Shown piece by piece: positions 14,472-15,256 of a stretch of 15,256 nt of DNA. A program made the translations under genes and the position numbers. The notes under the pieces are model-generated. The model was not told the origin of the DNA and made no database searches. It saw only the letters and a list, made by a program, of their open reading frames with translations. Source of the stretch: Devosia sp. (lineage in GTDB: Bacteria > Pseudomonadota > Alphaproteobacteria > Rhizobiales > Devosiaceae). Position 1 is the first letter of the stretch. Each line of letters starts with the position of its first letter. The stretch lies in contig JAEUMC010000960.1 of the NCBI GenBank assembly GCA_016793415.1, forward strand, positions 1 to 15,256, in the 5' to 3' direction.

Positions 14472-14861
14472 TCAGTCCGGAATCACCGCGTCGACCTCGA
14501 TTTCGACCAGCCAGTCGGGGTCGACGAAGGCGGTGACCTGCATCAGCGTGGTGACCGGACGAACATCGGCGAAGGCCTCGGCATGGGCGCGAGCCGCGTC
14601 CTTCCACAGGGCAATGTCGGTGAGGATGATGCGGGTGCGGGTGACGTGCCCGAGGCTCGCGCCGGCATCGGCAAGCGCCTTGGCGATGATCTCGAGGCAG
14701 CGCCTGGTCTGGCCGTAGACATCGCCGATGGCAGCGGTGCCACCCTCGGCCCTGATCGGCGCGGTGCCGCCGACCATCACGATGTTGCCGACCCGCACGG
14801 CGCGCGAGAAGCCGATCACCGGTTCGAGGTAGGAGCCCGAGCTGACGAGTTTTCGCGACAT
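14472..14861 (-). CDS. RidA/YjgF-family protein lacking the canonical arginine
   Basis: A 129-residue Rid-family protein, normal length for a trimer-forming subunit. Recognisable segments are VGNIVMVGGTAP (24-35), YGQTRRCLEIIAKALADAGASL (49-70), the VTRTRIILTDI strand, and the C-terminal MQVTAFVDPDWLVEIEVDAVI. RidA proper hydrolyses reactive imine/enamine intermediates of PLP enzymes using an arginine (Arg105 in E. coli). Here the aligned position is T104 (PVTTLMQV), so the protein belongs to the Rid groups without that arginine, whose activities are mostly undefined; imine deaminase should not be assumed. Start ATG at 14861, with AGGAAAGG 8 nt upstream; a GTG at 14870 overlaps that site and is unlikely. 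It follows xthA by 24 bp on the same strand and is probably co-transcribed. Confidence 0.9.
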   Translation of the reverse strand: MSRKLVSSGSYLEPVIGFSRAVRVGNIVMVGGTAPIRAEGGTAAIGDVYGQTRRCLEIIAKALADAGASLGHVTRTRIILTDIALWKDAARAHAEAFADVRPVTTLMQVTAFVDPDWLVEIEVDAVIPD

Positions 14862-14885
14862 TGTCTGCACCTTTCCTGAAGCGTC

Positions 14886-15256
14886 TTAGGCGAAGCGGGC
14901 GATGACCGGCACGTGGTCGGACGGCTTGTCGCTCCAGCCGCGCGCCGGCTTGATGATCTCGGCGCCGGCCGTGTGGGCGGCGATATCGGCAGTGGCCCAG
15001 ATGTGGTCGAGGCGGCGGCCCTTGTTGGCAGCCTGCCAGTCCTTGGCGCGATAGCTCCACCAGGAATAGAGCTTCTCCTCGGCCGGGAAGTATTTTCTGA
15101 CGATGTCGACCCAGCCGTGTCCACCGGTCAGCAGGGCGTTCAGTGCCTCGGTCTCGATCGGGGTATGGCTGACCACGTCGAGCAGCTGCTTGTGGCTCCA
15201 CACGTCGTGCTCGAGCGGCGCGATGTTGAAGTCGCCGCAGATCAGCTGGCGCTCCT
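14886..15256 (-). CDS. xthA: Exodeoxyribonuclease III, N-terminus outside window
   Basis: C-terminal part (about 123 residues of an enzyme usually near 260) of an exonuclease III/AP endonuclease, which incises DNA at abasic sites and trims 3' ends in base-excision repair. The visible part begins ERQLICGDFNIAPLEHDVW; GDFN carries the catalytic Asp and Asn. It continues through GHGWVDIVRKYFPAEEKLYSWW-like sequence, the NKGRRLDHIWAT motif and the terminal SDHVPVIARFA, where the Asp-His pair is the catalytic SDH motif. All visible active-site residues are intact. The TAA stop is at 14888-14886, 24 bp before the ridA-like gene. Family certain; gene continues off the right edge. Confidence 0.96.
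   Translation of the reverse strand, partial: ERQLICGDFNIAPLEHDVWSHKQLLDVVSHTPIETEALNALLTGGHGWVDIVRKYFPAEEKLYSWWSYRAKDWQAANKGRRLDHIWATADIAAHTAGAEIIKPARGWSDKPSDHVPVIARFA

Noticed and set aside
1..15256. CRISPR array, toxin-antitoxin pair, defence island or prophage
   Set aside because: No regularly spaced repeats, no integrase, transposase, Cas, restriction or toxin-like proteins; every long frame with real coding character is assigned to a metabolic, repair or regulatory gene.

Overview
The window is GC-rich bacterial chromosome with tightly packed genes. It most resembles an alphaproteobacterium of the order Hyphomicrobiales (Rhizobiales), possibly Devosia-like. This rests on three things: a CenR/OtpR-type response regulator followed by a stand-alone cyclic-nucleotide-binding protein, G/C-rich palindromic intergenic repeats of the kind common in that order, and overall codon use. 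The genus is an inference. There is no CRISPR array, tRNA, rRNA, insertion sequence or phage gene. Most of the region is ordinary core and catabolic genome, and the unusual signals are in repeats, control regions and domain oddities.

Layout. (1) Positions 1-2259, minus strand: leuS (leucyl-tRNA synthetase), with its C-terminus cut off by the window edge. (2) 2361-3577, plus: yggS/PLPBP pyridoxal-phosphate homeostasis protein, translationally coupled (ATGA) to an HD-domain protein. (3) 3698-4995: an AraC-family regulator (minus) divergent from a DUF2000 protein (plus), with only about 35 bp between the starts. (4) 5034-12532, minus: a sugar-uptake operon read as lacI-type repressor, permease, permease, substrate-binding protein, GH31 alpha-glycosidase. 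(5) 12957-14257, plus: a CenR-like response regulator, then a CRP-fold cyclic-nucleotide-binding protein without a DNA-binding domain. (6) 14472-15256, minus: a RidA-family protein and exonuclease III (xthA, N-terminus outside the window).

The sugar operon is the best resolved unit. A near-consensus sigma70 promoter (TTGACA, 17 bp, TATCAA; 12694-12666) precedes a TTG-started LacI gene. Two nearly identical LacI-type operator sequences lie 75 bp apart, one over the expected transcription start and one in the leader, which predicts autorepression and induction by the imported sugar. The genes overlap or nearly touch (ATGA between lacI and the first permease, 8 nt between the permeases). No ABC ATPase is encoded, so a shared MsmK/UgpC/MalK-type ATPase elsewhere is expected. 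The GH31 enzyme lacks a signal peptide and should cleave the imported oligosaccharide in the cytoplasm.

Two palindromic repeats of one family interrupt this operon. One sits just after the binding-protein stop codon. The other lies inside the reading frame of the second permease, adding about 43 residues ahead of its first membrane segment without breaking the frame. A third palindrome of a different family lies between the convergent cyclic-nucleotide-binding and ridA genes. The in-frame repeat, the operator pair, the 11-bp-phased GTCAG triplet upstream of the response regulator, the degenerate nucleotide-binding cassette and the RidA protein without its arginine are the points most worth a second look.
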